Positions 19,367 to 28,156 are shown, counted from the stretch's first letter. The stretch: 64,000 nt of DNA from UBA4416 sp963422675 (GCA_963422675.2 CAXVYS010000013.1:186001-250000); one strand, 5' to 3'. Numbers and translations are program-made. The notes: a model not told the origin generated them from the sequence alone.

Positions 19367-20320
19367 CTAGTTTATTTTCTTCGCCACCACAATCATTTCT
19401 TCACCAATATTAAGGAAAGAAAGCGTTTTGTAAATCACATTGTGCATCCACATATACAACTTTAATTTCCACATGGGTTTTTGAGTAAAGGTATTAAAAT
19501 ACGTTTGTCTCTCGGCAGAATTAATAGGCTTATCCGGCTGATCTGAAGTAGTTTGTCTGTTTTTCTTAAACCGTTTGATCAAGGGTAAAATAGTGTACAT
19601 GATAAACAATTTGATCTCGAAGGAAGACTTGATGGTTTCTACTTTGTAACCGTATTTTTCCAATAATAAGGTAATGGTTTTTTTACCGAAATAGTTTACA
19701 TGATCCAGACTCATCATTTTCCATTGATCCTTATATTTTTTTGCAAAATAGGAATCAATTTGCGGAACCTGCAAGACGAGGTAGCCATTTTTAGCAGTAA
19801 CAGCGGCACATTTTTTCACAAAATCATCTGCTTTATCAATATGCTCTAAAACATCCCATAAGGTTACCACATCAAATTTTTTATCTTCATTCATATCAAA
19901 AAAATCAATGTGATCAACCGGAAGTTTCAAATCGTTTTTTGAATAGAGGTAAGGTTGCTCCGAAATTTCGATGCCGTATACGTCGTATCCCAACTGTTTG
20001 CCTGTAAGCATAAAATGGCCCCAGCCAGCGCCCAAATCAAATAAAGAGCCCGAAGCTTTGTATTTTTTTATGAGATTGTAACGAAGCTTATGCCGTTCAA
20101 TTTTCACCCAGTTATTACCATTACGTACTGCATTTGCAACATTTTCGTCCTTGTAGTTTTCGTAATTAATATGTTTACGAAAGTAGGGGGGTACAAATAC
20201 AAAAGAACAGGAATTACATTCGGCAACGGAGAAAATTTCTTTTTCGTACTTTATTTTAAAATCGGCGGGATTTGTATTGCCGCAAACGCAGCAACGGATC
20301 TCCTCAAAAATATCTGGCAT
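19367..20320 (-). CDS. Class I SAM-dependent methyltransferase with N-terminal zinc ribbon
   Basis: 317 residues. The N-terminus holds four cysteines in two pairs (CCVCG and CNSC), a zinc ribbon. The SAM-binding core reads GSLFDLGAGWGHFM (motif I), with VVTLWDVLEHIDKADDF as motif IV region, typical of the Methyltransf_23 group. The C-terminal 100 residues are basic with a weakly hydrophobic stretch (FIMYTILPLIKRF). Family members often act in polysaccharide or lipid modification, but the substrate cannot be read off. It follows the repeat-rich gene on the same strand by two bases. Confidence 0.82.
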   Translation of the reverse strand: MPDIFEEIRCCVCGNTNPADFKIKYEKEIFSVAECNSCSFVFVPPYFRKHINYENYKDENVANAVRNGNNWVKIERHKLRYNLIKKYKASGSLFDLGAGWGHFMLTGKQLGYDVYGIEISEQPYLYSKNDLKLPVDHIDFFDMNEDKKFDVVTLWDVLEHIDKADDFVKKCAAVTAKNGYLVLQVPQIDSYFAKKYKDQWKMMSLDHVNYFGKKTITLLLEKYGYKVETIKSSFEIKLFIMYTILPLIKRFKKNRQTTSDQPDKPINSAERQTYFNTFTQKPMWKLKLYMWMHNVIYKTLSFLNIGEEMIVVAKKIN

Positions 20321-20322
20321 AA

Positions 20323-23046
20323 CTATGGTTTTGTTTCTTGTTCAAAAGTAGATTCTGTAACGGGTGTGGCATCTCTAAAATAAGAAATACCACCCCAACT
20401 AAAAATTTTCTTTTGATATACGTACGCTGACGTTTCTTTCACTACAACTCTTTGAATAATGACAACACCTGTACCACTAATTGTTTCTTCTGTTACTCCC
20501 GGAGGGTATTTGGCTAATAGGGCTTTTGTTTTAGAATCGGTATCGGCAGCTGTAGCAGCATCGGAGTTTAACAATTTTTCAATTTCAGCTAATTTTCCTT
20601 TGGCATATGAATCTCCGGCTTTTACAATAAGGGCATCTTCATAAGAGACTTTCGATTCTTTATAGCGTTTCATTTTAAAAAGGCCATCTGCTTTGTTGAT
20701 TGCTTCTTTATATTTGTCACCTCCTAAGGCAGGGAGCGTTGTGTGTTTTGCCTTTTCTGCCGCTATTCTGTCTGCCTCTGCTTTGGCATTGTCCGCAGCG
20801 AGTTTATCTGCTATTACTTTATCAGCAGCAGCCTTTGTAGCTGCCGCTTTTTCTGCGGCTAACTTGTCTGCTTCTGCTTTAGCCTTGTCTGCAGCAAGTT
20901 TATCTGCTATTACTTTATCAGCAGCAGCCTTTGCAGCTGCCGCTTTATCTGCGGCTAATTTGTCGGCTTCTGCTTTAGCTTTCTCTGTTTCTGTTTTGGA
21001 TTTCTCTGCGGCTAATTTATCAGCTTCTGCTTTAGCTTTTTCCGCAGCAAGTTTATCTGCTATTACTTTATCAGCAGCAGCCTTTGTAGCTGCCACTTTT
21101 TCTGCGGCTAACTTGTCGGCTTCAGCCTTAGCTTTCTCTGTTTCTGTTTTGGATTTCTCTGCGGCTAATTTATCAGCTTCTGCTTTAGCTTTTTCCGCAG
21201 CGAGTTTATCTGCTATTACTTTATCGGCAGCAGCCTTTGCAGCTGCCGCTTTCTCTGCGGCTAATTTGTCGGCTTCTGCTTTAGCTTTCTCTGTTTCTGT
21301 TTTGGATTTCTCTGCGGCTAATTTATCAGCTTCTGCTTTAGCTTTTTCCGCAGCAAGTTTATCTGCTATTACTTTATCAGCAGCAGCCTTTGTAGCTGCC
21401 GCTTTTTCTGCGGCTAACTTGTCGGCTTCAGCCTTAGCTTTCTCTGTTTCTGTTTTGGATTTCTCTGCGGCTAATTTATCAGCTTCTGCTTTAGCTTTTT
21501 CCGCAGCGAGTTTATCTGCTATTACTTTATCGGCAGCAGCCTTTGCAGCTGCCGCTTTCTCTGCGGCTAATTTGTCGGCTTCTGCTTTAGCTTTCTCTGT
21601 TTCTGTTTTGGATTTCTCTGCGGCTAATTTATCAGCTTCTGCTTTAGCTTTTTCCGCAGCAAGTTTATCTGCTATTACTTTATCGGCAGCAGCCTTTGCA
21701 GCTGCCGATTTCTCTGCGGCTAATTTGTCGGCTTCTGCTTTAGCCTTATCCGCAGCAAGTTTATCTGCTGTTGCTTTATCGGTAGCAGCCTTTGCAGCTG
21801 TTGCTTTCTCTACGGCTAACTTGTCAGCTTCTGCTTTAGCTTTTTCCGCAGCAAGTTTATCTGCTGTTGCTTTCTCAGCCGCTACTTTATCGGCAGCAGC
21901 CTTTGCAGCTTCTGCTTTAGCTTTCTCTGCAGCGAGTTTATCTGCTATTACTTTATCGGCAGCAGCCTTTGCAGCTGCCGCTTTCTCTGCGGCTAATTTG
22001 TCGGCTTCTGCTTTAGCCTTGTCTGCAGCAAGTTTATCTGCTATTGCTTTATCGGCAGCAGCCTTTGTAGCTGTTGCTTTCTCTGCGGCTAACTTGTCAG
22101 CTTCTGCTTTAGCTTTTTCCGCAGCAAGTTTATCTGCTATTACTTTATCGGCAGCAGCCTTTGCAGCTGCCGCTTTTTCTGCGGCTAATTTGTCGGCCTC
22201 TGCTTTAGCTTTGTCCGCAGCAAGTTTATCTGCTGTTGCTTTATCAGCAGCAGCCTTTGTAGCTGCCGCTTTCTCTGCGGCTAATTTGTCGGCTTCTGCT
22301 TTAGCTTTGTCCGCAGCGAGTTTATCTGCTGCGGCCTTATCATCAGCCGTTTTTTTATTTAAAGCTTCCTGATCTTTTATAATAACATCTATTTGAGCTA
22401 GCTGATCTTTGGGGTAATTCTCTGAAGGCTTTAATTGTATTGCCTGATTATAGGAAGCTTTTGCGGTTGCCCAATCCTTTTTTTGAAAAGCCTTATCTGC
22501 TGTTTTAATAGCGTTTTGGTAATTAAACTCCAGTTCTTTTTGTTTATTCTGAGCATCTTTTTCAAGTGTTCTTAACCGGTCCAGGGCTTCCAGCATTTGA
22601 TTACTATAGGCCTCATCATAATCAAAATTATCTAATGTGGAATTGTAATTAACTTTTACAAGTGGTTGATTTAAAACAGAATAATCGATTCCAGGCGATG
22701 GTTCAAATAAGCTAATAGACTCAATATTAAATCCTTTAAAGGCATCTTTTGTTTTATCGGCGGGAACGCCACGGGTAGAAATCTGAAATTTTTTGGTACA
22801 ATGACCGGCTTTAGTAACAACAATGGTAAAATCGCCATTAGGTGGAATCTGAAATTTAAAGGCACCGTCATCACCTGTCATGGTTTGCTGAACTTGTTTT
22901 CCTCCTTGTAATAATGTAACGGTAGCTCCCTGAAGTTTTTTGCCATTTTTTTCAATACGACTGGAAAAAGGTAAGGTCCAATCCTGCGAAAAAGAACAAT
23001 AAAAGCTGAAAAGAAAAAGTAAAATTGTTATAAGTTTATACTTCAT
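20323..23046 (-). CDS. Secreted TolA-like helical repeat protein with carboxypeptidase-regulatory and TPR-like parts
   Basis: 907 residues from ATG 23046, which gives a clean signal peptide (MKYKLITILLFLFSFYCSFSQ); an earlier in-frame ATG at 23100 adds 18 residues without function. Residues about 20-100 form a carboxypeptidase-regulatory-like sandwich (KNGKKLQGATVTLLQGGK). A TPR-like unit follows (AFQKKDWATAKASYNQAI). About 540 residues are then Ala/Lys/Glu repeats built from ADKLAAEKAKAE and AAAKAAADKVI, predicted as one very long helix similar to TolA domain II. A second TPR-like unit (GLFKMKRYKESKVSYEDAL) and a conserved tail (YPPGVTEETISGTGVVII) end the protein. Inference: a periplasm-spanning or surface fibre. 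Confidence 0.78.
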   Translation of the reverse strand: MKYKLITILLFLFSFYCSFSQDWTLPFSSRIEKNGKKLQGATVTLLQGGKQVQQTMTGDDGAFKFQIPPNGDFTIVVTKAGHCTKKFQISTRGVPADKTKDAFKGFNIESISLFEPSPGIDYSVLNQPLVKVNYNSTLDNFDYDEAYSNQMLEALDRLRTLEKDAQNKQKELEFNYQNAIKTADKAFQKKDWATAKASYNQAIQLKPSENYPKDQLAQIDVIIKDQEALNKKTADDKAAADKLAADKAKAEADKLAAEKAAATKAAADKATADKLAADKAKAEADKLAAEKAAAAKAAADKVIADKLAAEKAKAEADKLAAEKATATKAAADKAIADKLAADKAKAEADKLAAEKAAAAKAAADKVIADKLAAEKAKAEAAKAAADKVAAEKATADKLAAEKAKAEADKLAVEKATAAKAATDKATADKLAADKAKAEADKLAAEKSAAAKAAADKVIADKLAAEKAKAEADKLAAEKSKTETEKAKAEADKLAAEKAAAAKAAADKVIADKLAAEKAKAEADKLAAEKSKTETEKAKAEADKLAAEKAAATKAAADKVIADKLAAEKAKAEADKLAAEKSKTETEKAKAEADKLAAEKAAAAKAAADKVIADKLAAEKAKAEADKLAAEKSKTETEKAKAEADKLAAEKVAATKAAADKVIADKLAAEKAKAEADKLAAEKSKTETEKAKAEADKLAADKAAAAKAAADKVIADKLAADKAKAEADKLAAEKAAATKAAADKVIADKLAADNAKAEADRIAAEKAKHTTLPALGGDKYKEAINKADGLFKMKRYKESKVSYEDALIVKAGDSYAKGKLAEIEKLLNSDAATAADTDSKTKALLAKYPPGVTEETISGTGVVIIQRVVVKETSAYVYQKKIFSWGGISYFRDATPVTESTFEQETKP
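20740..22345 (-). repeat. Tandem repeat array encoding the Ala/Lys/Glu helix
   Basis: About 1.6 kb of near-identical units of 96 and 153 bases inside the gene above. The longer unit, marked by the SKTETEKAKAEADKLA segment, occurs five times. Units differ at few, mostly synonymous positions, so recombination between copies is likely to change the length. The array leaves a long open frame on the opposite strand (20693-22372) that is a by-product of codon bias. Confidence 0.9.
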
Positions 23047-23120
23047 TGTGTTACAAAGCTGTAGTTTTGTATTAAGGTTTAAATTTACATAAATTTCCAT
23101 AATAATTGGATTTAAAAAAT

Positions 23121-24263
23121 ATGAACAAACAAATAATCAAACCTAATTTTAGCTTTTGGGAAATCCAGACCTATTTTAAGAATATTGATTTGATTGTTAT
23201 AGGAAGTGGGATAGTAGGGCTTAATGCGGCTCTTTCCTACAAACAAAAATATAAAAAATCGAAAGTTGTAATTTTAGAGCGGGGAATTTTACCTTCGGGA
23301 GCCAGTACCAAAAATGCAGGATTTGCCTGTTTCGGGAGTCCGAGTGAATTGCTATCGGATATTAAAAATACCGGGGAGGAACTGGTTTGGCAAACGGTAG
23401 AAATGAGGATAAAGGGCTTGGAACTTTTAAGAAAGCGTTTGGGAGATAAACAGATTGATTATAAAGAATTTGGCGGATATGAACTGTTTGATAAAACCAC
23501 TTCGTTTCAGGAATCTGCAGATGCTTTAGCATATCTTAATAAAAGCATCAGGGCTTTTACTAAAACAAAAGAGGTGTATCGTATTGAACAAAAAAAGATA
23601 GACCGGTTTAAGTTTAAAGGAATTAAGGGCTTGATCCTGAACAAAAAAGAGGGACAGATTGATACCGGGCTCATGATGAAAAACCTGATAGAACTTGCTA
23701 TTGGGAGCGGGATCCTGATTTTAAATTCGGTAGAAGTAAACCAAATCTCTGATTCTAAAGAATTGGTTTCCGTTAGTACATCGTTAGGAGCGTTTCAGGC
23801 AAAGAAAATCATCGTTGCTACCAATGGTTTTGCCAATGAATTATTGAAATTGAAAGATCTGAAACCGGCAAGAGCACAGGTTTTGGTGACTAAACCTATA
23901 AAAGGACTGGCATTAAAAGGAACATTTCATTACGATGAAGGTTATTATTATTTCCGGAACATTAATAACCGTGTCTTATTTGGTGGTGGCAGAAACCTGG
24001 ATTTTAAGGGTGAAACTACAACCAAGCTGGGATTAAATACAAAGATCCAGGCTCAACTGACTCATTTATTAAAAACGATGATTTTGCCGGATATTCCATT
24101 TGAAATAGAACAACAATGGTCGGGTATTATGGGAATTGGCAGTGAAAAAAAGCCTATTATTAAAAAAATATCACCCAATATAATTTGTGCAGTAAGAATG
24201 GGAGGTATGGGAATAGCCATAGGATCCTTAGTAGGAAATTTAGCAGTAGATGAATTGGAATAG
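23121..24263 (+). CDS. FAD-dependent amino-acid-oxidase-like oxidoreductase (DAO family)
   Basis: About 380 residues from ATG 23121 (the frame opens at TTG 23106). The dinucleotide-binding fold reads IDLIVIGSGIVGLNAALSY, followed by LERGILPSGASTKNAGFACFG, the FAD-contacting RG..GAST pattern of the DAO superfamily. The end, RMGGMGIAIGSLVGNLAVDEL, is the second FAD contact. Likely oxidises a secondary or tertiary amine; substrate unknown. It is divergent from the repeat gene and ends 35 bp before the left end of the prophage, so it is the chromosomal gene beside the dif-like site. Confidence 0.86.
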   Translation: MNKQIIKPNFSFWEIQTYFKNIDLIVIGSGIVGLNAALSYKQKYKKSKVVILERGILPSGASTKNAGFACFGSPSELLSDIKNTGEELVWQTVEMRIKGLELLRKRLGDKQIDYKEFGGYELFDKTTSFQESADALAYLNKSIRAFTKTKEVYRIEQKKIDRFKFKGIKGLILNKKEGQIDTGLMMKNLIELAIGSGILILNSVEVNQISDSKELVSVSTSLGAFQAKKIIVATNGFANELLKLKDLKPARAQVLVTKPIKGLALKGTFHYDEGYYYFRNINNRVLFGGGRNLDFKGETTTKLGLNTKIQAQLTHLLKTMILPDIPFEIEQQWSGIMGIGSEKKPIIKKISPNIICAVRMGGMGIAIGSLVGNLAVDELE

Positions 24264-24298
24264 AGATTATGATTTAATAGCTCATTTTTGACGTTACT

Positions 24299-24326
24299 AT
24301 TTAACATAATGTTAATGAAGACTCTT
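24299..24326 (-). other. attL: left hybrid XerC/XerD site
   Basis: Read on the minus strand, the site ends with the XerD arm TTATGTTAAAT (24299-24309), identical to the XerD arm of E. coli dif. The 6-base centre is TGTTAA on the plus strand (24310-24315). The inner, phage-derived arm is AAGAGTCTTCA on the minus strand (24316-24326), which lacks the usual ATAA end. The direct repeat with attR is ACATAATGTTAAT, extended by ATTT with one mismatch. The outer arm is chromosomal, the inner arm belongs to the phage. Confidence 0.8.
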
Positions 24327-25563
24327 GAATTCGATCTACATAAACCTTTATTTTTGCTAATTCTATATAACAATCCGCCAAACTTGTAGCCAATTTAGAA
24401 ATAGGGCGGGAGCAATGCCATAACTGACACTTTAACTCACCTTCATTTTTAGATACATACTTAGCCATATACCTAGAAATACCACTATAACTTGATTTAA
24501 TCTTATCCGCCTGCACAGGGTGTGCAAGCGCACCAGTACTCGTATACCTTGAACATCCCTGATTTTCTAAACAAGTCAACCACAACTCATTCAATTCCTT
24601 AACATCATAAAACCTATCCACAATCATATGATAATGAATATTACCAGTAGGGTTGAGCGCACGTTCAGTAAACTGATCATATTTTTGCTTATAATAAGAA
24701 GCATACTCACCACCCTTTTGAAACATTTTAAAATAATCAGCCGCTCTATCAGCAGAACGCTTACCGCTTTGTAATTCAGCCACCCATAAAAAATTAAACA
24801 CCTTTTTACTAGCCTGAGCATTCCTACCCATATTCTTAACAAAATTAGCCCAAGCCTTTACAGTCAATTCATGAGAGAAACCACGAGTAGGCACAGTGAA
24901 CGTAAGAAAATAAAAATTAACCTTCTCAGGAACAGCCTTATTTTTTTCCACTACACTACCATGCCATTGTAATAATTTAGATTGAATCTTAGAACGGGTA
25001 CGATGAGACATATATTTATATTCCCTATCTTCATAAGGTACAGCCTTAGGTTTATCAACGGCTATTAAGGTATCTTCCAGAATCTCAGGCATTTTATCCC
25101 AGTAAAAGTAAACAGGTTCAATTAATTCCCAAACGGTTTTCGTTTTTTTAACAATTTCAGTTGTTACTTTTAACTCATACAGATGCTTATACAATTTTGG
25201 AGCCACTCTTAAAACAGGCTGTAAATCAGAAATATCCCCCTCAACCCGAACACCATCTATAAATCGATCTCTTTTCTTAAAATTAATCTTATCTTTTAAA
25301 TGCCAGGAGAAAACATTTACGCTTTCCTCAGACACAACAAGAACACGGGATTGATATTTATGCTTATAATAAATTGGTTCCGATTCCAAATTATCAGGTA
25401 GCATATACTTAAACCCCTTATCCTTTTTAACCTGAGGTTTACGATTTGCAGAAGAACCGCAAATCTTACCACTTTCAAACGTTCCGTACTCTACAGGATT
25501 ACGCTTTAAATCAACAGAAACTATCTTTAGTTGATTGATAAAATTAAGGTTGCCTACATTCAT
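24301..25563 (-). CDS. HUH rolling-circle replication initiator, N-terminal 420 residues (truncated by integration)
   Basis: 420 residues in the prophage. Motif 1 is FLTFTVPTRG (about 215-225). Motif 2, the metal-binding HUH, is HYHMIVD with H310 and H312. Motif 3 is YMAKYVSK with two tyrosines, Y365 and Y369, one of which should attack the DNA. This is the layout of Rep proteins of ssDNA phages, which nick a double-stranded origin to start rolling-circle replication. The stop codon TAA (24301-24303) lies inside the host XerD arm of attL. In the excised circle the frame would go on for 61 more codons (33662-33847), giving 481 residues. All catalytic motifs remain in the truncated form; whether it is active is unknown. 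Confidence 0.88.
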   Translation of the reverse strand: MNVGNLNFINQLKIVSVDLKRNPVEYGTFESGKICGSSANRKPQVKKDKGFKYMLPDNLESEPIYYKHKYQSRVLVVSEESVNVFSWHLKDKINFKKRDRFIDGVRVEGDISDLQPVLRVAPKLYKHLYELKVTTEIVKKTKTVWELIEPVYFYWDKMPEILEDTLIAVDKPKAVPYEDREYKYMSHRTRSKIQSKLLQWHGSVVEKNKAVPEKVNFYFLTFTVPTRGFSHELTVKAWANFVKNMGRNAQASKKVFNFLWVAELQSGKRSADRAADYFKMFQKGGEYASYYKQKYDQFTERALNPTGNIHYHMIVDRFYDVKELNELWLTCLENQGCSRYTSTGALAHPVQADKIKSSYSGISRYMAKYVSKNEGELKCQLWHCSRPISKLATSLADCYIELAKIKVYVDRIQESSLTLC

Positions 25564-25681
25564 ATATAAAAATAAGTATCGTTAAAATCAAAGTGTGTAA
25601 ATCCTAAGATGGTTTAGGGAGGAAAGTTACGCATACATCAAGTCTATCTATACTAACGACCTAAACAGTTATTAACAACAA

Positions 25682-25742
25682 AAGGTTAGTTTTTCAACTA
25701 ACCTTCGGTCATTATGTCAGGAGAAATGGAAAAAACCTGACA
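25682..25742. promoter_or_regulatory. Two inverted repeats upstream of rep (terminator and/or origin candidate)
   Basis: A perfect 10-bp stem AAGGTTAGTT / AACTAACCTT (25682-25691, 25696-25705) has a 4-base loop and, on the minus strand, runs into TTTTGTT, which fits a terminator for the structural genes. Beside it, TGTCAGG (25715-25721) and CCTGACA (25736-25742) form a second inverted repeat with a 14-base spacer. CCTGACA recurs in the capsid promoter region. This 210-bp gap (25564-25773) is the natural place for the rep promoter and the rolling-circle origin; no ORF is visible in it. Confidence 0.55.
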
Positions 25743-25773
25743 CAGTACTCTATAAATTCCCTGTTTTACTACA

Positions 25774-26127
25774 TTATACCTCCACGTCCCAAAACTCCAT
25801 TACTTGGACATACTGATTTTTATTCTTAACCAGCAAACGCCCCTTATGTAAGCAAGAGTCATCCCACGTCGTATTAGAGAACATGTTAACCTTTACCGAG
25901 TAGGCATCCGGAGAGGTGATATAATCAGCCTTAAATTGAAATTCCTTTACACCCACACCCATATAAATAGCTGCCGAGTCCGATAAAAGACCACCACCAA
26001 CGGCAGGTACCAATATTGAACAGATCACCAAAAAATGGTTTGGTACATCTATGAAATAATCAGCCCCGTTATTTAACACCGGGTACCACTTCACTAAACT
26101 TCTTTGAATCTTTTTTAACTTGTCCAT
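25774..26127 (-). CDS. Phage protein of unknown function
   Basis: 117 residues, last gene before rep in the direction of transcription. Residues about 25-60 are weakly hydrophobic and Gly-rich (FLVICSILVPAVGGGLLS); the rest is polar and beta-rich. No signal peptide. Its place next to the membrane proteins suggests a virion or assembly role, but I recognise no family. Confidence 0.7.
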   Translation of the reverse strand: MDKLKKIQRSLVKWYPVLNNGADYFIDVPNHFLVICSILVPAVGGGLLSDSAAIYMGVGVKEFQFKADYITSPDAYSVKVNMFSNTTWDDSCLHKGRLLVKNKNQYVQVMEFWDVEV

Positions 26128-26159
26128 ATGACTATTTGTAATTGATGATTATTGAATGG

Positions 26160-26690
26160 TTACTTTTTATTTAATGTTTTACTTTCAGCAAACGCCCTGT
26201 TTAGTTCTTTCCACAATGCCTGAGTTTTCAAATCACAATAAAGAGAAACCGACTCATCCAGTGTAACCATTGGCGCAAACCATTCATTACCTATCTTACG
26301 TGTACCGAAAGTTGTTTTAAATTGCAACAGGTCAGCATAATTATGAAGCTTCGTAAAAATATAGTACACATCTTCATACTTTGTAAGCTTACCAGTCAAC
26401 CGAATTTTACCGATATAAGAATTAACCAATGTATCATATAAGGATAACGGATAAGTCAGCTTATTTTTTTTGAGCGTTTTATCGAGATCTGCTTTGATTG
26501 TTTCCTCGGAAACTTTTTGCTGATTTTCCTCAGTACCCTTGATTTCCGAATCGGGTTTAAAGAACTTATTATAAATGGCTCTCATAATCCAAAACAGAAA
26601 AATTAACCCAGTTACAAAAAGAATAATTTTTACAACCATCATAATTTTTGCAAAGACTTCCGAATTATTACTAATGAACTTGGTAATCAT
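26160..26690 (-). CDS. Phage single-span membrane protein
   Basis: 176 residues. One strong membrane segment at about 17-38 (MMVVKIILFVTGLIFLFWIM) is followed by a Lys-rich soluble domain of 130 residues that faces the cytoplasm by the positive-inside rule, or the virion interior. Its ATG overlaps the stop of the tiny 33-residue gene upstream (ATGA), so the two are translationally coupled. Unknown family; a virion membrane protein is plausible given the inferred phage type. Confidence 0.75.
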   Translation of the reverse strand: MITKFISNNSEVFAKIMMVVKIILFVTGLIFLFWIMRAIYNKFFKPDSEIKGTEENQQKVSEETIKADLDKTLKKNKLTYPLSLYDTLVNSYIGKIRLTGKLTKYEDVYYIFTKLHNYADLLQFKTTFGTRKIGNEWFAPMVTLDESVSLYCDLKTQALWKELNRAFAESKTLNKK

Positions 26691-26788
26691 GATTTTTTGT
26701 TTTTATTGGTTTTTAAAAGCTGGATAATAGCGTAAATATTAGAGGTCAACAAACACGCCTTACCCAAGATAATAAGTATCGTTTCCAT
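26687..26788 (-). CDS. 33-residue phage membrane microprotein
   Basis: METILIILGKACLLTSNIYA at the start, then IIQLL and a Lys/Asn-rich tail: one membrane helix with a basic end. Support for translation: ATG lies 5 bases after the stop of the upstream gene, and its TGA overlaps the ATG of the downstream gene (ATGA), so no coding gap remains in this stretch. Tiny membrane proteins like this are common in phages with an inner membrane and in lysis modules. Confidence 0.6.
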   Translation of the reverse strand: METILIILGKACLLTSNIYAIIQLLKTNKNKKS

Positions 26789-26793
26789 ACACA

Positions 26794-27285
26794 CTATTGC
26801 TCAGGAAAAGGGCAATTCTCTTTAGACTTCTTAAGCAAACGACCTTGTTTTCTTAACCGATGATTACGTATACCATGTATAAGGAAGCCCAGTAACAGCC
26901 CACCAATAGAACCAAGAACGCCATTGGAAACACCCTTAATTAAATCATTCCCATGATTTAAACCAATACCAATATTTAAAGCGGTTTGAGCAAGATTCTG
27001 TAACATAGCAGAGTCAACAGGTTGCGTATACCCACCTACAACAATATTAGACACATCCCCGAAAGCATCCAGTAATTTTACAGTTAATGTACTATCAACT
27101 GTATTTTTAACCACAGTTACAGGCGTAAGGTTCAACGCTTCCACAATGTCAACCGTACCGTTTGAATCGACGTACACAGACGCTAAAGGCTTTTCATACA
27201 CAGGTGCTCCCTCTTTCTTGTCAGAGGTAAAAGATAACGCTATTGTGCTCACAATAACGTATACAGATAATAACAGACTTTTCAT
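26794..27285 (-). CDS. Phage exported protein with C-terminal Gly-rich membrane anchor
   Basis: 163 residues: a signal peptide or N-terminal anchor (MKSLLLSVYVIVSTIALSF), a Thr/Val-rich middle (VTVVKNTVDSTLTVKLLD) and a C-terminal Gly-zipper-like membrane helix (GVLGSIGGLLLGFLIHGI) ending in a basic tail (RNHRLRKQGRLLKKSKE). Two anchors with a periplasmic middle recall virion membrane or spike-base proteins of membrane-containing phages. Family not recognised. Confidence 0.75.
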   Translation of the reverse strand: MKSLLLSVYVIVSTIALSFTSDKKEGAPVYEKPLASVYVDSNGTVDIVEALNLTPVTVVKNTVDSTLTVKLLDAFGDVSNIVVGGYTQPVDSAMLQNLAQTALNIGIGLNHGNDLIKGVSNGVLGSIGGLLLGFLIHGIRNHRLRKQGRLLKKSKENCPFPEQ

Positions 27286-27352
27286 AATTGATGATTTTTT
27301 GTTTTTTGTTTGGTTTATTTTTTGTTTGATTTTTCTTATTAATAACAGAGTG

Positions 27353-28156
27353 CTACAGGTACTTTTTAAATTCTCTGTAAAAATTTAATTCCGTTTTTAT
27401 CCAACCTGCTAAAAACACTTTATTTTGTGGTTTCTTGACTACCAAGCGTTCATAAAACTTAATTCTATAAAGTACCAAGAGATCAAATAACAGTACCTTA
27501 TCTTCTTTAAACATTTGATTTAAGGTTTTCTTATTGCCCTTTTCAAATTGCTTTAATAAAGCCTTTTCACCACCTATACCCGAACCCCAAGCCCACAACG
27601 CCCCCATATAATCAATGAGAGCAGAGCCACTGTTTTCTTTGTACACATCAGCATACATATATTTAAAAATCTTAAATACATTCTCATCAGGCATAGTGAA
27701 AAAGATTTGGGGATCAACTGCAATCCCCACCTTCGGACCAACAGAGGTTAAAGTATCCCATGTAACGCCTTTATTCGTATGCCATTTACTAGATGTATAA
27801 GGTTTACCATTTCTTGTTACTGTATAAGTAACACCTACAGGGTTCTTTGACGCAGAGTCGTTTTGATTATCAGTTAACCCACCTTCTTTTAACAAAATCC
27901 AATTGAGTATGTCTTTATCCAAATTGCCAACACTTTTAAAGCCCATAGGCTTGTAATACTTGTCATACTTAGCTATTTCAGATTCCGTGGCTACTGCATT
28001 CATACTTTTTGAAGATTTGAAACCAAAAATGTTGATTATATATAATTCCGCTTCCTTATAATTAAATCCTATCAACAACAGTATGGCAATCGCTATCATT
28101 ATCAACATGATTTGTAAATAGGACTTTATTTTTCCTGCTTTCTTTGTAGTACGCAT
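27353..28156 (-). CDS. Membrane-anchored GH108 endolysin
   Basis: 267 residues. An N-terminal signal anchor (about 12-30, IMLIMIAIAILLLIGF) holds the enzyme at the inner membrane. The catalytic domain has ILLKEGGLTDNQNDS, where the Glu of EGG is the expected catalytic acid of glycoside hydrolase family 108 (N-acetylmuramidase), then PVGVTYTVTRNGKPY. The C-terminal part FLAGWIKTELNFYREF matches the small peptidoglycan-binding domain that normally follows. It cuts the glycan backbone at host lysis or entry. Its start overlaps the 80-residue membrane gene by 95 bases. Confidence 0.85.
   Translation of the reverse strand: MRTTKKAGKIKSYLQIMLIMIAIAILLLIGFNYKEAELYIINIFGFKSSKSMNAVATESEIAKYDKYYKPMGFKSVGNLDKDILNWILLKEGGLTDNQNDSASKNPVGVTYTVTRNGKPYTSSKWHTNKGVTWDTLTSVGPKVGIAVDPQIFFTMPDENVFKIFKYMYADVYKENSGSALIDYMGALWAWGSGIGGEKALLKQFEKGNKKTLNQMFKEDKVLLFDLLVLYRIKFYERLVVKKPQNKVFLAGWIKTELNFYREFKKYL

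Noticed and set aside
20693..22372. A 559-codon open frame on the plus strand opposite the repeat gene
   Set aside because: It is a mirror of the Ala/Lys/Glu repeat codons (Ser/Ala/Leu-rich translation) without start context or known domain; the minus-strand gene has a signal peptide and domains.
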